Source: Actinokineospora spheciospongiae (lineage in GTDB: Bacteria; Actinomycetota; Actinomycetes; Mycobacteriales; Pseudonocardiaceae). Taken from it: DNA of 64,000 nt. Location: NCBI RefSeq assembly GCF_000564855.1, contig NZ_AYXG01000043.1:1-64000 (forward strand), in the 5' to 3' direction. Positions 25,517-34,116 of the stretch are shown in pieces. The notes beneath the pieces were generated by a model. It was not told where the DNA came from. It did not search any database and saw nothing but the letters and a program-made list of their open reading frames with translations. The first letter of the stretch is position 1, and every line of letters starts with the position of its first letter. The translations under genes were made by a program, and so were the position numbers.

Positions 25517-26187
25517 CCGAGGAGGCCGGGGGAGTTCCCGGGGAAATCACAGAGGCCCCCGAGGTCGAGGAGGCCGTCCGCTACCACGAGTCCGGCTCCA
25601 CCTGGTGGCCGTTGCTCTGGGGGCCGGGCTTCTGCGGGGTCGGGTTCACCCTGGAGACCGTCACCGGGGCCTCGCACGGTCTCGCGTGGATCGTCGTCGG
25701 GGTGGTGCTGCTCGGGTTGACCGCGCTCTGGGTGTCGGCGCGGCGGACCGACCGCGCGGTGACGCTGACCGACACGACCCTCCGGATGGGGACCGGGATG
25801 GTTTCCGTGGCGCGGATCGCGCGTGTCGAAGGGGTGCCGGAACCGGTCGGGGCGCGGGCGGTCGGGGGTGGGTTCACCATCCCGGCCAAGACGCACCCGG
25901 TGCCGATGGAGCTGGTCGACGGGTCGGTGGTGCTCGGGTGGGCCCGCTTCTCCGACGACCTGGTCGAGGTGTTGGCGCCCATGGTCGAGGGCAACACCGC
26001 CGAGTCCGCCTGCCTGGACCTCGACCTCCCTCCCAGCGCCCGCCCGGCCACCGCCGCGAACGACAGCACGGCGAACGGCACCGCCGCGAACGACAGTGCC
26101 GAAGGCAAGACCGCCGCGAGCAACACCGCCGAGAGCGACACCGAACGGCCGCGAACCCCGGTCGAGAGCAAGGAAGGCGAGCAGTGA
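25513..26187 (+). CDS. Membrane protein with PH-like cytosolic part (possibly DUF3093-like)
   Basis: A 224-residue protein with two helices near the N-terminus (WWPLLWGPGFCGVGFTL and AWIVVGVVLLGLTALW), then a beta-rich domain (RAVTLTDTTLRMGTGMVSVA, PMELVDGSVVLGWARF) and a low-complexity Ala/Asn/Thr/Ser/Glu tail from about residue 175. The layout resembles DUF3093 proteins, but I am not certain. It overlaps the genes on both sides by four bases (GTGA), so the three genes form one operon. Confidence 0.75.
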   Translation: MTEEAGGVPGEITEAPEVEEAVRYHESGSTWWPLLWGPGFCGVGFTLETVTGASHGLAWIVVGVVLLGLTALWVSARRTDRAVTLTDTTLRMGTGMVSVARIARVEGVPEPVGARAVGGGFTIPAKTHPVPMELVDGSVVLGWARFSDDLVEVLAPMVEGNTAESACLDLDLPPSARPATAANDSTANGTAANDSAEGKTAASNTAESDTERPRTPVESKEGEQ

Positions 26188-26708
26188 CCCGTCCCACCCC
26201 GCCGCCGTACCAGGCCCCGCCGCAGTACACGCCGATGCCGCCGGTGTCCGCGCCGCCGCCGAACCCGCGGCCGCGGATCGTCGACCACGCCGTGTGGCTG
26301 ACCCTGGCGGGGATGGTCGTGAACGTGGTCGGCACGCTCTACCAGTTGATCTTCGACCGGGCGTGGGTCGACCGGACCGTCCGCGAGCTGACCAAGGACA
26401 CCAACCCGACCTTCGCCGCCGTGGACGCCAAGGTGGTGGTGATCGCCGGGGTGTGCGGCGTGCTGCTGACGATCGGCCTCTACGTCCTGCTCGCCCTGAT
26501 GGCCAGGCGCGGGCGGAACTGGGCGCGGATCGCCCTCGCCGCGCTGGCCGCGCTCGGGGCCGCCGGGTTCCTCGCCGGGGTCTCGACCGTCGGGCCCGCG
26601 CCGGACCTGATGTGGAACCTGGCCGACGCCGCCTTCCGCGTCGCCGCCGTGGTCTACCTGTTCCAACCCGAGGCGACCAGGTTCTTCCAGCCGGGCCGCC
26701 GGGGCTGA
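26184..26708 (+). CDS. Four-helix membrane protein, tandem family member 2
   Basis: A 174-residue protein: proline-rich N-terminus (TRPTPPPYQAPPQYTPMPPV), a first helix (AVWLTLAGMVVNVVGTLYQL), an extracellular-like loop, then three helices. The loop RRGRNWARIALAALAALGAA and the ending YLFQPEATRFFQPGRRG match members 1, 3 and 4. GTG 26184 overlaps the previous stop and has AAGGAAGG upstream. Confidence 0.82.
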   Translation: MTRPTPPPYQAPPQYTPMPPVSAPPPNPRPRIVDHAVWLTLAGMVVNVVGTLYQLIFDRAWVDRTVRELTKDTNPTFAAVDAKVVVIAGVCGVLLTIGLYVLLALMARRGRNWARIALAALAALGAAGFLAGVSTVGPAPDLMWNLADAAFRVAAVVYLFQPEATRFFQPGRRG

Positions 26709-26772
26709 AAAGCGCCGCGGCGCGGCGGCAAAAGTCGTGCGGCGACCGCTTGCAGGCAATACGGTCACCCCC

Positions 26773-27333
26773 ATGACCACGAGTGGCCCCGATCCCGACC
26801 AGTCCCCCAGGTACGACCCCATGCCCGCGGCCCCGCCGCTGAGCGACCGCGAGATGGGTCAGCCCCTGGCCCGCCCCAAGCCCGTCGACACCGCGTTCAC
26901 CCTGTGGATCGCCAACGCCGCGCTGAGCCTCATCGCCTACGTCGTCACCCTGACGCTCGGTGGTGACGCGCTGCGCGAGGCGGCCCGCGACTCCGCCCGC
27001 GCCAGCGGCGGCGGTGGCCTCTCCGAAGCCGACATCGACACCGCGGTCACCGCGGGTCTGGTGTTCTCCGGGGTCATCGCGGTGGCGTTCTTCGCCCTGT
27101 ACCTGCTGTTCGCGTTCAAGATGCGCGCGGGCCGCAACTGGGCCCGCATCACCCTCACCGTGCTCGGTGCCCTCGGCCTGATCAGCGGCCTGTTCAGCCT
27201 GCTCGGCGGTGGGCTGGACGCGGTGAGCCTGGTGCTGAACATCATCCAGATCGCGCTGATCGGCACGGCGATCTTCATGATGTGGCAGAAGGAGGCCACG
27301 CACTACTTCGAGGCCGCCAAGCGCACCGGGTGA
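26773..27333 (+). CDS. Four-helix membrane protein, tandem family member 3
   Basis: A 186-residue protein with a disordered N-terminus, helix 1 (AFTLWIANAALSLIAYVVTL), a Ser/Ala/Gly-rich loop, and three further helices. RAGRNWARITLTVLGALGLI and the ending MMWQKEATHYFEAAKRTG align well with member 2, so this is a duplication. ATG 26773 is leaderless with TACGGT (26760-26765) seven bases before it, so it is transcribed separately from member 2. Confidence 0.82.
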   Translation: MTTSGPDPDQSPRYDPMPAAPPLSDREMGQPLARPKPVDTAFTLWIANAALSLIAYVVTLTLGGDALREAARDSARASGGGGLSEADIDTAVTAGLVFSGVIAVAFFALYLLFAFKMRAGRNWARITLTVLGALGLISGLFSLLGGGLDAVSLVLNIIQIALIGTAIFMMWQKEATHYFEAAKRTG

Positions 27334-27393
27334 TGCGCGCGGGACACCGCCGGGGTCGGTAACACGGACCGGTCCGGTTGCTACATACCGGGC

Positions 27394-27789
27394 GTGACCC
27401 AGTTGTCCGTACTCCCCGAACCCGAGGTGTCCCGTGCCAGACCGGCGGCGGTGACCGGCGCGTTCTGCGGTGCCCTGCTCGGCGCCTGCCTCACCGGCGT
27501 CATGCTCGTCCTCTCCACCCGGTCCCCGGGGCTGCTCGGCCTCGGGGCCGCCCTGTCGGCGCTGGCCGCCGCGGCCTGCGCGCACCCGTTGCGCGAGGGC
27601 CGCGGCTGGGCCCGCTCGGGCCTGGTCGCCGCCGCCCTGCTCGGCGCCCTGTGCGCCCCCGCCGCCGCGAACCCCGTCCCCGGCCCGGCCGCCCCCTTCC
27701 TGGGCGGGGCCGCTGTGGTCGTCTGGGTGGTCGTGGTGACGCTGCTGCTGCGCGTCGACGCGGGCACCTTCTTCGCCCGCCGCTCCTGA
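27394..27789 (+). CDS. Small membrane protein, tandem family member 4
   Basis: A 131-residue protein with about four hydrophobic helices. REGRGWARSGLVAAALLGAL corresponds to the GRNWAR loop of its neighbours, and the tail RVDAGTFFARRS to their FF-containing ends. It lacks the large first loop. Leaderless GTG with TACATA (27382-27387) six bases upstream. Function unknown. Confidence 0.78.
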   Translation: MTQLSVLPEPEVSRARPAAVTGAFCGALLGACLTGVMLVLSTRSPGLLGLGAALSALAAAACAHPLREGRGWARSGLVAAALLGALCAPAAANPVPGPAAPFLGGAAVVVWVVVVTLLLRVDAGTFFARRS

Positions 27790-27826
27790 GCCGCCGCCCC
27801 CGGCGGGCGCATGAGACCCTGGGGCC

Positions 27827-28141
27827 GTGACCACCCCCGAACCCGGTTGGCCGGAACCCGCCCCCGCGCCGCACCGCCCCCGCCGCGCGATCGTGGCCGC
27901 GGCGGAGGTCGTGGTCACCGCCGCCCTGGTGTGGCTGGCGTTCTGGCTGTGGTCGCGCGGCACGGTCGTCGGCACCCCCATCCCCGAGCGGCCCGACCTG
28001 CGGTTCGAGGAGTTCGACGGGCCGTTCGTGGCCGGTGCGGTCGCCGCGGCCACCCTCGCGGGCCTGGTCCTGGTGGACGCCGTGCGGCAGGTCGTGCTGG
28101 CGGTGCGGACCACGCCGAAGGCGGCCGTCGAGGTGGCGTGA
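27827..28141 (+). CDS. Small two-helix membrane protein
   Basis: A 104-residue protein: proline-rich N-terminus, one helix (IVAAAEVVVTAALVWLAFWL), a charged loop with RPDLRFEEFDGPFVAG, a second helix (AVAAATLAGLVLVDAVRQVV) and a short tail. It does not carry the GRxWAR loop, so it is not an evident member of the preceding family. It sits 36 bp before hemL; GTG start without a ribosome binding site. Function unknown. Confidence 0.7.
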   Translation: MTTPEPGWPEPAPAPHRPRRAIVAAAEVVVTAALVWLAFWLWSRGTVVGTPIPERPDLRFEEFDGPFVAGAVAAATLAGLVLVDAVRQVVLAVRTTPKAAVEVA

Positions 28142-28177
28142 GCGCGGCCACCCCGCCGCGTTTGGGACACTGGCGGG

Positions 28178-29497
28178 GTGACCGCTGAAGTCCAGGCCCA
28201 CGTCCGCAGCTCCGCCGCCCTCTTCGACCGCGCCAAGGCCGTCACCCCCGGTGGGGTCAACTCCCCGGTCCGGGCGTTCTCGGCGGTGGGCGGCACCCCG
28301 CGCTTCATGACCGGCGGGTCCGGCGCCTACCTGTGGGACGTCGACGACAACCGCTACGTCGACCTGGTGTCGTCGTGGGGGCCGATGATCCTCGGCCACG
28401 CGCACCCCGAGGTCGTCGAGGCGGTGCGCAAGGCCGCCGGTGACGGGTTGTCGTTCGGCACGCCGACCGCGGGGGAGATCGACCTCGCCGAGGAGATCAT
28501 CCGCCGGGTCGCGCCGGTGGAGCGGGTGCGCCTGGTCAACTCCGGCACCGAGGCCACGATGAGCGCCATCCGCCTGGCCCGCGGGTTCACCGGTCGGGCC
28601 CGGGTCGTCAAGTTCGCCGGGTGCTACCACGGCCACGTCGACGCGCTGCTCGCCGAGGCGGGCTCCGGGGTCGCCACCCTGGGCCTGCCGACCACGCCGG
28701 GCGTCACCGGCGCGCAGGCCGAGGACACCCTCGTGCTGCCGTACAACGACTTCGACGCCGTGCGCGCGGTCTTCGCCGAGCACGGCCCGACCATCGCCGC
28801 GGTCATCACCGAGGCGGCGGCGGGCAACATGGGCGCCGTCGCCCCGCTGCCCGGTTTCAACGCGCTCCTGCGCGAGCTGGCCACCGAGCACGGCGCGCTG
28901 CTGGTCATGGACGAGGTGATGACCGGGTTCCGGGTGTCCGCCGCGGGCTGGTTCGGCCTGGAGGGCGTCGCGGGCGACCTCTACACCTTCGGCAAGGTCA
29001 TGTCCGGCGGCCTGCCCGCCGCGGCCTTCGGCGGCCGGGCCGACGTCATGGGCAGGCTGGCCCCGAGCGGCCCGGTCTACCAGGCGGGCACCCTGTCCGG
29101 GAACCCGGTGGCGGTCGCGGCGGGCCTGGCCACGCTGCGCGCCGCCGACGAGTCGGTCTACCGCGTGCTCGACGCCAACGCCACCCGCCTCGGCGAGCTG
29201 TTCACCTCGGCGCTGACCGCCGCGTCCGTCCCGCACCGCGTGCAGTTCGCGGGCAACCTGGTGAGCGTGTTCTTCACCGAAGACCCGGTCGTGGACTACG
29301 CGGGGGCGAAGGCGGCGCAGACCTGGCGCTTCCCCGCCTTCTTCCACGCCCTGCTCGACCACGGCGTCTACGCCCCGCCCAGCGCGTTCGAGGCGTGGTT
29401 CGTCAACGCAGCCCTGGACGACGAGGCGTTCGAGCGCATCGCCGCCGCCCTCCCCGTCGCCGCAGCGGCGGCCGCAGCAGCCGAGGAGCCCGCGTGA
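28178..29497 (+). CDS. hemL: Glutamate-1-semialdehyde 2,1-aminomutase
   Basis: PLP enzyme converting glutamate-1-semialdehyde into 5-aminolevulinate, directly after HemA in the pathway. The 439-residue protein has the typical [15 protein letters not shown] start, [20 protein letters not shown], the aspartate for the pyridine nitrogen in [12 protein letters not shown], and the PLP lysine in [18 protein letters not shown]. The GTG start is probably leaderless (GACACT six bases upstream). Its stop overlaps the start of the phosphatase gene, heading an operon with cytochrome c assembly genes, the same order as M. tuberculosis Rv0524-Rv0529. Confidence 0.96.
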   Translation: MTAEVQAHVRSSAALFDRAKAVTPGGVNSPVRAFSAVGGTPRFMTGGSGAYLWDVDDNRYVDLVSSWGPMILGHAHPEVVEAVRKAAGDGLSFGTPTAGEIDLAEEIIRRVAPVERVRLVNSGTEATMSAIRLARGFTGRARVVKFAGCYHGHVDALLAEAGSGVATLGLPTTPGVTGAQAEDTLVLPYNDFDAVRAVFAEHGPTIAAVITEAAAGNMGAVAPLPGFNALLRELATEHGALLVMDEVMTGFRVSAAGWFGLEGVAGDLYTFGKVMSGGLPAAAFGGRADVMGRLAPSGPVYQAGTLSGNPVAVAAGLATLRAADESVYRVLDANATRLGELFTSALTAASVPHRVQFAGNLVSVFFTEDPVVDYAGAKAAQTWRFPAFFHALLDHGVYAPPSAFEAWFVNAALDDEAFERIAAALPVAAAAAAAAEEPA

Positions 29498-30123
29498 CCC
29501 AGACCGTCGTCCACCTGCTGCGCCACGGCGAGGTCCACAACCCGTCGGGCATCCTCTACGGCCGCCTGCCGCACTTCCGCCTGTCGGAGACCGGCAAGCG
29601 CCAGGCGCTCACCGTCGCGGAGTACCTGCGCGACCACGACATCACCCACGTCGTGGCCTCCCCGCTGCTGCGCGCGCAGGAGACGGCGACGCCGATCGCC
29701 GGTTCGCACCGGCTGGAGCTGGCCACCGACGACCGGCTGATCGAGTCGGAGAACGTCTTCGAGGGCCAGAAGGTCTCCGTCGGCGACGGCGCCCTGCGGC
29801 AGCCGAAGAACTGGCCGCACCTGCGCGACCCGTTCACCCCGTCCTGGGGGGAGCCGTACCTCCAGATCGCCCACCGGATGCTCGGCGCGGTCCACCGGGC
29901 GCGGGCGGCGGCGGCCGGGCACGAGGCGGTGTGCGTGTCCCACCAGCTCCCGGTGTGGACGGTCCGGCGCTACCTGGAGGGCAAGCGCCTCTGGCACAAC
30001 CCCTCGAAGCGCGAGTGCTCCCTGGCCTCGCTGACCTCCCTGGTGTTCGAGGACGAGAAGCTGGTCGGCCTGCGCTACGCCGAACCCGCCGGTGCCAGCG
30101 ACCCGAAGAACACGGGGGCCTGA
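29494..30123 (+). CDS. Histidine phosphatase family protein (phosphoglycerate-mutase-like)
   Basis: A 209-residue branch-1 histidine phosphatase: the phospho-accepting [10 protein letters not shown] at the N-terminus, [10 protein letters not shown] after strand 2, and the second histidine in [14 protein letters not shown]. Same position as M. tuberculosis Rv0525. It overlaps hemL by four bases, and the resA-like gene starts three bases after its stop, so it may act in this pathway, but the substrate is unknown. Confidence 0.9.
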   Translation: MTQTVVHLLRHGEVHNPSGILYGRLPHFRLSETGKRQALTVAEYLRDHDITHVVASPLLRAQETATPIAGSHRLELATDDRLIESENVFEGQKVSVGDGALRQPKNWPHLRDPFTPSWGEPYLQIAHRMLGAVHRARAAAAGHEAVCVSHQLPVWTVRRYLEGKRLWHNPSKRECSLASLTSLVFEDEKLVGLRYAEPAGASDPKNTGA

Positions 30124-30126
30124 GCC

Positions 30127-30699
30127 GTGCGCGCGGTCGCGGTCGTGGCGCTGCTGCTGGCCCTGGCGGGCTGCACGGCGGAGAAGGACGCGGTCTCCAC
30201 CGACACCGAGTTCGTCTTCGTCTCCCCCGGCGGGCAGACCGACATCACCTACCCCGTCGCCGACCGCAAGCCGCTGCCGGAGCTGAGCGGGCCGAGCCTG
30301 ATGGACGAGTCCCGGCAGCTCAAGCTGTCGGACTACCGCGGCAAGGTGGTCGTGGTGAACGTGTGGGGCCAGTGGTGCGGCCCGTGCCGCGCGGAGGCCC
30401 CGGAACTCCAGAAGATCCAGGACGACTACGGCCCCAAGGGCGTGCAGGTCCTGGGCATCAACTTCCGCGACAACCAGCGCGACGTCCCGCAGGACTTCGT
30501 CCGCGACCGCGGCTTGACCTTCCCGTCGATCTTCGACCCGCCCGGCCGCACCCTGCTGGCCCTCAAGGGCTACCCGCGCGCGGTCGTCCCGGCCACCTTC
30601 CTCATCGACAAGCAGGGCCGGGTCGCCGCCGCCTACATGCGCGACCTGCTGGCCGACGACCTCAGGGCCGAACTGGACAAGCTCACCGCCGAGTCCTGA
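30127..30699 (+). CDS. ResA/TlpA-like thiol-disulfide lipoprotein
   Basis: A 190-residue extracytoplasmic thioredoxin-fold protein anchored as a lipoprotein (signal peptide ending LALAGC, cysteine 16). The redox site is VWGQWCGPCRAEAP, and the cis-proline loop is AVVPATFLIDKQG. In System II it reduces the heme-binding cysteines of apocytochrome c after receiving electrons from CcdA, encoded next. Corresponds to Rv0526. GTG start three bases after the upstream stop. Confidence 0.9.
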   Translation: MRAVAVVALLLALAGCTAEKDAVSTDTEFVFVSPGGQTDITYPVADRKPLPELSGPSLMDESRQLKLSDYRGKVVVVNVWGQWCGPCRAEAPELQKIQDDYGPKGVQVLGINFRDNQRDVPQDFVRDRGLTFPSIFDPPGRTLLALKGYPRAVVPATFLIDKQGRVAAAYMRDLLADDLRAELDKLTAES

Positions 30700-30776
30700 C
30701 CGCCCCCGGTGTGAGGTAGGACGCCCCAGGGCCGGGCGCTCACCAGGCCCTGACAGCCGATCCCTACGCTGGTTCC

Positions 30777-31547
30777 GTGGACGCCACCGAGCTCGTGACC
30801 ACCGGCCCGCTCCTGGCGGCGGGTGGTGTGGCGCTGCTGGCGGGCGTGGTCTCCTTCGCCTCGCCGTGCGTGGTCCCGCTCGTCCCCGGCTACCTGGCCT
30901 ACCTCGCCGCCCTGGTCGGCGCCGAGGCCCCGGCCGTGTCCGCCGACGAGGAGCGCAAGTCCGGCCGCGGCCGGGTGCTGGGCGCGGTGGCGCTGTTCAT
31001 CCTCGGGTTCACCGCCGTCTTCGCCGCGACGATCGGCACCGTCGTCTGGCTGGCGGACACGCTCCTGATCAACCAGGACGTCCTGCAACGGGTCGGCGGC
31101 GTGGTCACCATCGCCATGGCGCTGGTGTTCATCGGCCTGGTCCCCGGGATGCAGAAGGACATCCGCATCCACAGGACGCCCAGGATGGGCCTGGTCGGCG
31201 CCCCCGTGCTCGGGGCGGTGTTCGGCCTCGGCTGGACGCCGTGCATCGGGCCGACGCTGATGGGCGTGCTGTCCCTGGCCACCGCCACCGGCGGCACCGC
31301 GGCCCGCGGGTTCGTGCTCGTCCTGGTCTACTGCCTCGGCCTCGGGGTGCCGTTCCTGCTGATCGCCCTCGGCGCCCGGTGGGCCGTGCGCACCACCACC
31401 TGGATGCGCGCCCACGGCCGGGCGATGCAGCTCTTCGGCGGCGGGCTGCTGTTCGTCGTCGGGGTGCTGCTGGTCACCGGGGTGTGGGGCGATGTGGTCG
31501 GGTGGCTGCGCGACGCCGTCGTCAACGACTACGAGCTGCCGCTGTGA
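30777..31547 (+). CDS. ccdA: Cytochrome c biogenesis protein CcdA
   Basis: A six-helix membrane protein of 256 residues that carries reducing equivalents from cytosolic thioredoxin to the outside. The two redox cysteines are in SFASPCVVPLVPGY (helix 1, Cys31) and GWTPCIGPTL (helix 4), each followed by proline as in the family. Leaderless GTG with TACGCT (30765-30770) six bases upstream, so ccdA-resB-ccsB has its own promoter. The stop overlaps the resB start by four bases. Confidence 0.94.
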   Translation: MDATELVTTGPLLAAGGVALLAGVVSFASPCVVPLVPGYLAYLAALVGAEAPAVSADEERKSGRGRVLGAVALFILGFTAVFAATIGTVVWLADTLLINQDVLQRVGGVVTIAMALVFIGLVPGMQKDIRIHRTPRMGLVGAPVLGAVFGLGWTPCIGPTLMGVLSLATATGGTAARGFVLVLVYCLGLGVPFLLIALGARWAVRTTTWMRAHGRAMQLFGGGLLFVVGVLLVTGVWGDVVGWLRDAVVNDYELPL

Positions 31548-33079
31548 CCGCCTTCCTGCGCAACACCTGGCGCGGCCTCACCTCGATGCGCACGGCGCTG
31601 ATCCTGCTGTTCCTGCTGGCGCTGGCCGCGATGCCCGGCGCCCTGCTGCCGCAGCGCTCGCTCAACCCGCCCCGCACCGCGGACTACATCGCCGCCCACG
31701 GCTGGTGGGGCACGCTGCTGGACCGGCTGGAGTTCTTCGACGTCTACTCCAGCGTCTGGTTCTCCGCGATCTACCTGATGCTGTTCATCTCCCTCGTCGG
31801 CTGCCTGCTGCCGCGCACGGTCGACTACGCCAGGTCCATGCGCGCCCAGCCGGTGCTCACCCCGCGCAACCTCGCCCGGATGCCGCACCACGCGCAGGCC
31901 ACGCTGCCCGAGGAGCCCGCCGCGGTCATCGCCGACGCCAAGGCGCGGCTGTCCGGCTGGCGGACCGTCGAGCGCGACGAGGACGGCGGCGGCAAGACCC
32001 TCAGCGCGGAGAAGGGCTACCTGCGCGAACTGGGCAACCTCGTCTTCCACTTCGCCATGCTCGGGCTGATCGTCGCCCTGGCCCTGGGCAAGATGTTCAA
32101 CTACGAGGGCCAGGTCATCGTGCTGGCCGACGGCTCCGAGTTCTGCAACTCCGGCACCGCCGGGTACGACACCTTCCGGCCCGGCCTGCGCGTCGACGGC
32201 ACCGACCTCACCCCGTTCTGCGTGCGGGTCGACGACCTCGACGTCAGCTACTTCCCCGACGGGCAGGCCGAGCAGTTCACCGTGCGGATGGACTACCAGG
32301 CGGGCGCCGACCTCGACGCGGGCACCTGGCGGCCCTACGACCTGCGGGTCAACGAGCCGCTGCGGGTCGTCGGCGACCGGGTCTACCTGCTCGGCCACGG
32401 CTACGCGCCGACCTTCACCGTCACCTTCCCCAACGGGGAGAGCCGCACCCAGACCATCCAGTGGCGCACGGTCGACCCGCAGACCCTGCTCTCGCAGGGC
32501 GCGACCAAGTTCGACCCGCCGGGGACCACCGACGCCGAGCAGCGGCGCAAGAGCCAGATCGCGATCACCGGCCTGTTCGCCCCCACCGCCCAGTACGACG
32601 GCACCCTGCTCACCTCCGGCCACCCCGACCTCCAGGACCCGGCGGTGGCCGTCGACGTGCTGCGCGGGGACCTGGGCATCGACTCCGGGCGGGGGCAGTC
32701 CATCTTCGAGGTGGACCAGTCGCTGGTGGACCAGGGCAGGCTGGTCCGGGTGGCCAGGCAGAACCTGGAGGTCGGCGGTCAGCTCCGGCTCGACGACGGC
32801 ACCACCGTCCGGTTCGACGGCGTCGAGCGCTGGGCCTACCTCCAGGTCTCGCACGACCCGACGCAGGTGTGGGTGCTCGTCTTCGCCGTGGCGATGATCT
32901 TGGGCCTGGGCACCTCGCTGACGATCAAGCGCCGCAGGCTGTGGGTGCGCGCGACGCCGGACGACGCGGGTCGTACCGTGGTCTCGGTCGGCGGACTCGC
33001 CCGGACCGACCAGGCGGGGTACGGCGAGGAGTTCAGCAGGATCGCAGCCGCGCTGCGCACTCCCAGGAGGGAACCCTGA
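31544..33079 (+). CDS. resB: Cytochrome c biogenesis protein ResB
   Basis: A 511-residue System II heme handling protein: three N-terminal membrane helices (ALILLFLLALAAMPGALLPQ; SAIYLMLFISLVGCLLP; LVFHFAMLGLIVALALG), a large extracytoplasmic domain of about 330 residues, then a final helix (VWVLVFAVAMILGLGTSL). With CcsB it forms the cytochrome c synthase that attaches heme to CXXCH motifs. Overlaps ccdA by four bases and ccsB by one. Confidence 0.94.
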   Translation: MTAFLRNTWRGLTSMRTALILLFLLALAAMPGALLPQRSLNPPRTADYIAAHGWWGTLLDRLEFFDVYSSVWFSAIYLMLFISLVGCLLPRTVDYARSMRAQPVLTPRNLARMPHHAQATLPEEPAAVIADAKARLSGWRTVERDEDGGGKTLSAEKGYLRELGNLVFHFAMLGLIVALALGKMFNYEGQVIVLADGSEFCNSGTAGYDTFRPGLRVDGTDLTPFCVRVDDLDVSYFPDGQAEQFTVRMDYQAGADLDAGTWRPYDLRVNEPLRVVGDRVYLLGHGYAPTFTVTFPNGESRTQTIQWRTVDPQTLLSQGATKFDPPGTTDAEQRRKSQIAITGLFAPTAQYDGTLLTSGHPDLQDPAVAVDVLRGDLGIDSGRGQSIFEVDQSLVDQGRLVRVARQNLEVGGQLRLDDGTTVRFDGVERWAYLQVSHDPTQVWVLVFAVAMILGLGTSLTIKRRRLWVRATPDDAGRTVVSVGGLARTDQAGYGEEFSRIAAALRTPRREP

Positions 33080-34047
33080 TGGCGGTCAACGAGACCCTGG
33101 CGACCTACAGCGACTGGTGCTTCCGCGCCGCCGTGCTGGTCTACGTCTTCGCGATGGTCGGGTACGCCGTCGAGCAGGCGTTCACCCGCACCGCGAAGAA
33201 GTCCGAGGCGGCCCGCGAACTGGTCGGCGCGGGCGGCCCGGTGCCCGCGGGCACCGACACCCCCGCCTACGGCCGGGTCGAGGCGGCCCCCCGGCGCGAC
33301 CGGGCCGAGCGCGCCGGTCGCGCGGCGGTGGCCCTGACCGTCCTCGGCGTGGCGCTGCACCTGGCCTCGCTGGTGCTGCGCGGGGTCGCCACCCAGCGCG
33401 CCCCGTGGGGCAACATGTACGAGTACAGCATGGCCACGATGCTCATCGCGGTCATCACCTGGCTCGTGCTGATGCGCAAGTTCGACGTCCGCCGCATGGG
33501 CGTGTTCGTGCTGACCCCGGTCGTCATCCTGATGTTCCTCGGCGGCACCGTCCTCTACACCGACGCGGGCCCGGTGCAGCCCGCGCTGCGGTCCTACTGG
33601 CTGGTCGTCCACGTCTCCGCCGCGATCATCTCCAGCGGCCTGTTCCTCGTCCCCGGCGTGTTCAGCGTGCTGTACCTGATCAAGGCCGCGCACGACCGCA
33701 ACCCGGCCAAGTTCGCCCGCCTGGCCCCCAAGCTCGCCGACGCGGACACCCTCGACCGGCTGGCCTACCGCACCACGATCTTCGCGTTCCCGATCTACAC
33801 CTTCGGCATCATCTGCGGCGCCATCTGGGCCGAGGCCGCCTGGGGCCGGTTCTGGGGCTGGGACCCCAAGGAGACCGTGGCCTTCGTGGCCTGGGTGGTC
33901 TACGCCGGGTACCTGCACTCCAGGGCCACCGCGGGCTGGCGCGGCACCCGGGCGGCGATCGTCAACACCACCGCGTTCGCCATGGTCGTGTTCAACCTGT
34001 TCTTCATCAACCTGGTGATCTCCGGGCTGCACTCGTACGCGTCGTAA
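33079..34047 (+). CDS. ccsB: Cytochrome c biogenesis protein CcsB (ResC)
   Basis: A polytopic 322-residue protein of the CcsA/CcsB heme-transport family. The hallmark tryptophan-rich WGRFWGWDPKET is present with conserved histidines in helices (WLVVHVSAAIISSGLFL; AGYLHSRAT; ISGLHSYAS). An extra charged loop lies between helices 1 and 2 (about residues 35-75). TGATG overlap with resB, and a strong AGGAGGGA before the ATG. Confidence 0.94.
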   Translation: MAVNETLATYSDWCFRAAVLVYVFAMVGYAVEQAFTRTAKKSEAARELVGAGGPVPAGTDTPAYGRVEAAPRRDRAERAGRAAVALTVLGVALHLASLVLRGVATQRAPWGNMYEYSMATMLIAVITWLVLMRKFDVRRMGVFVLTPVVILMFLGGTVLYTDAGPVQPALRSYWLVVHVSAAIISSGLFLVPGVFSVLYLIKAAHDRNPAKFARLAPKLADADTLDRLAYRTTIFAFPIYTFGIICGAIWAEAAWGRFWGWDPKETVAFVAWVVYAGYLHSRATAGWRGTRAAIVNTTAFAMVVFNLFFINLVISGLHSYAS

Positions 34048-34116
34048 CCGTTTTGCGCGCGTTGCGGACAGCCCCCGTTTCGGTGGCGCCTGCCGCGAGC
34101 GACTACCGTCGCCATC

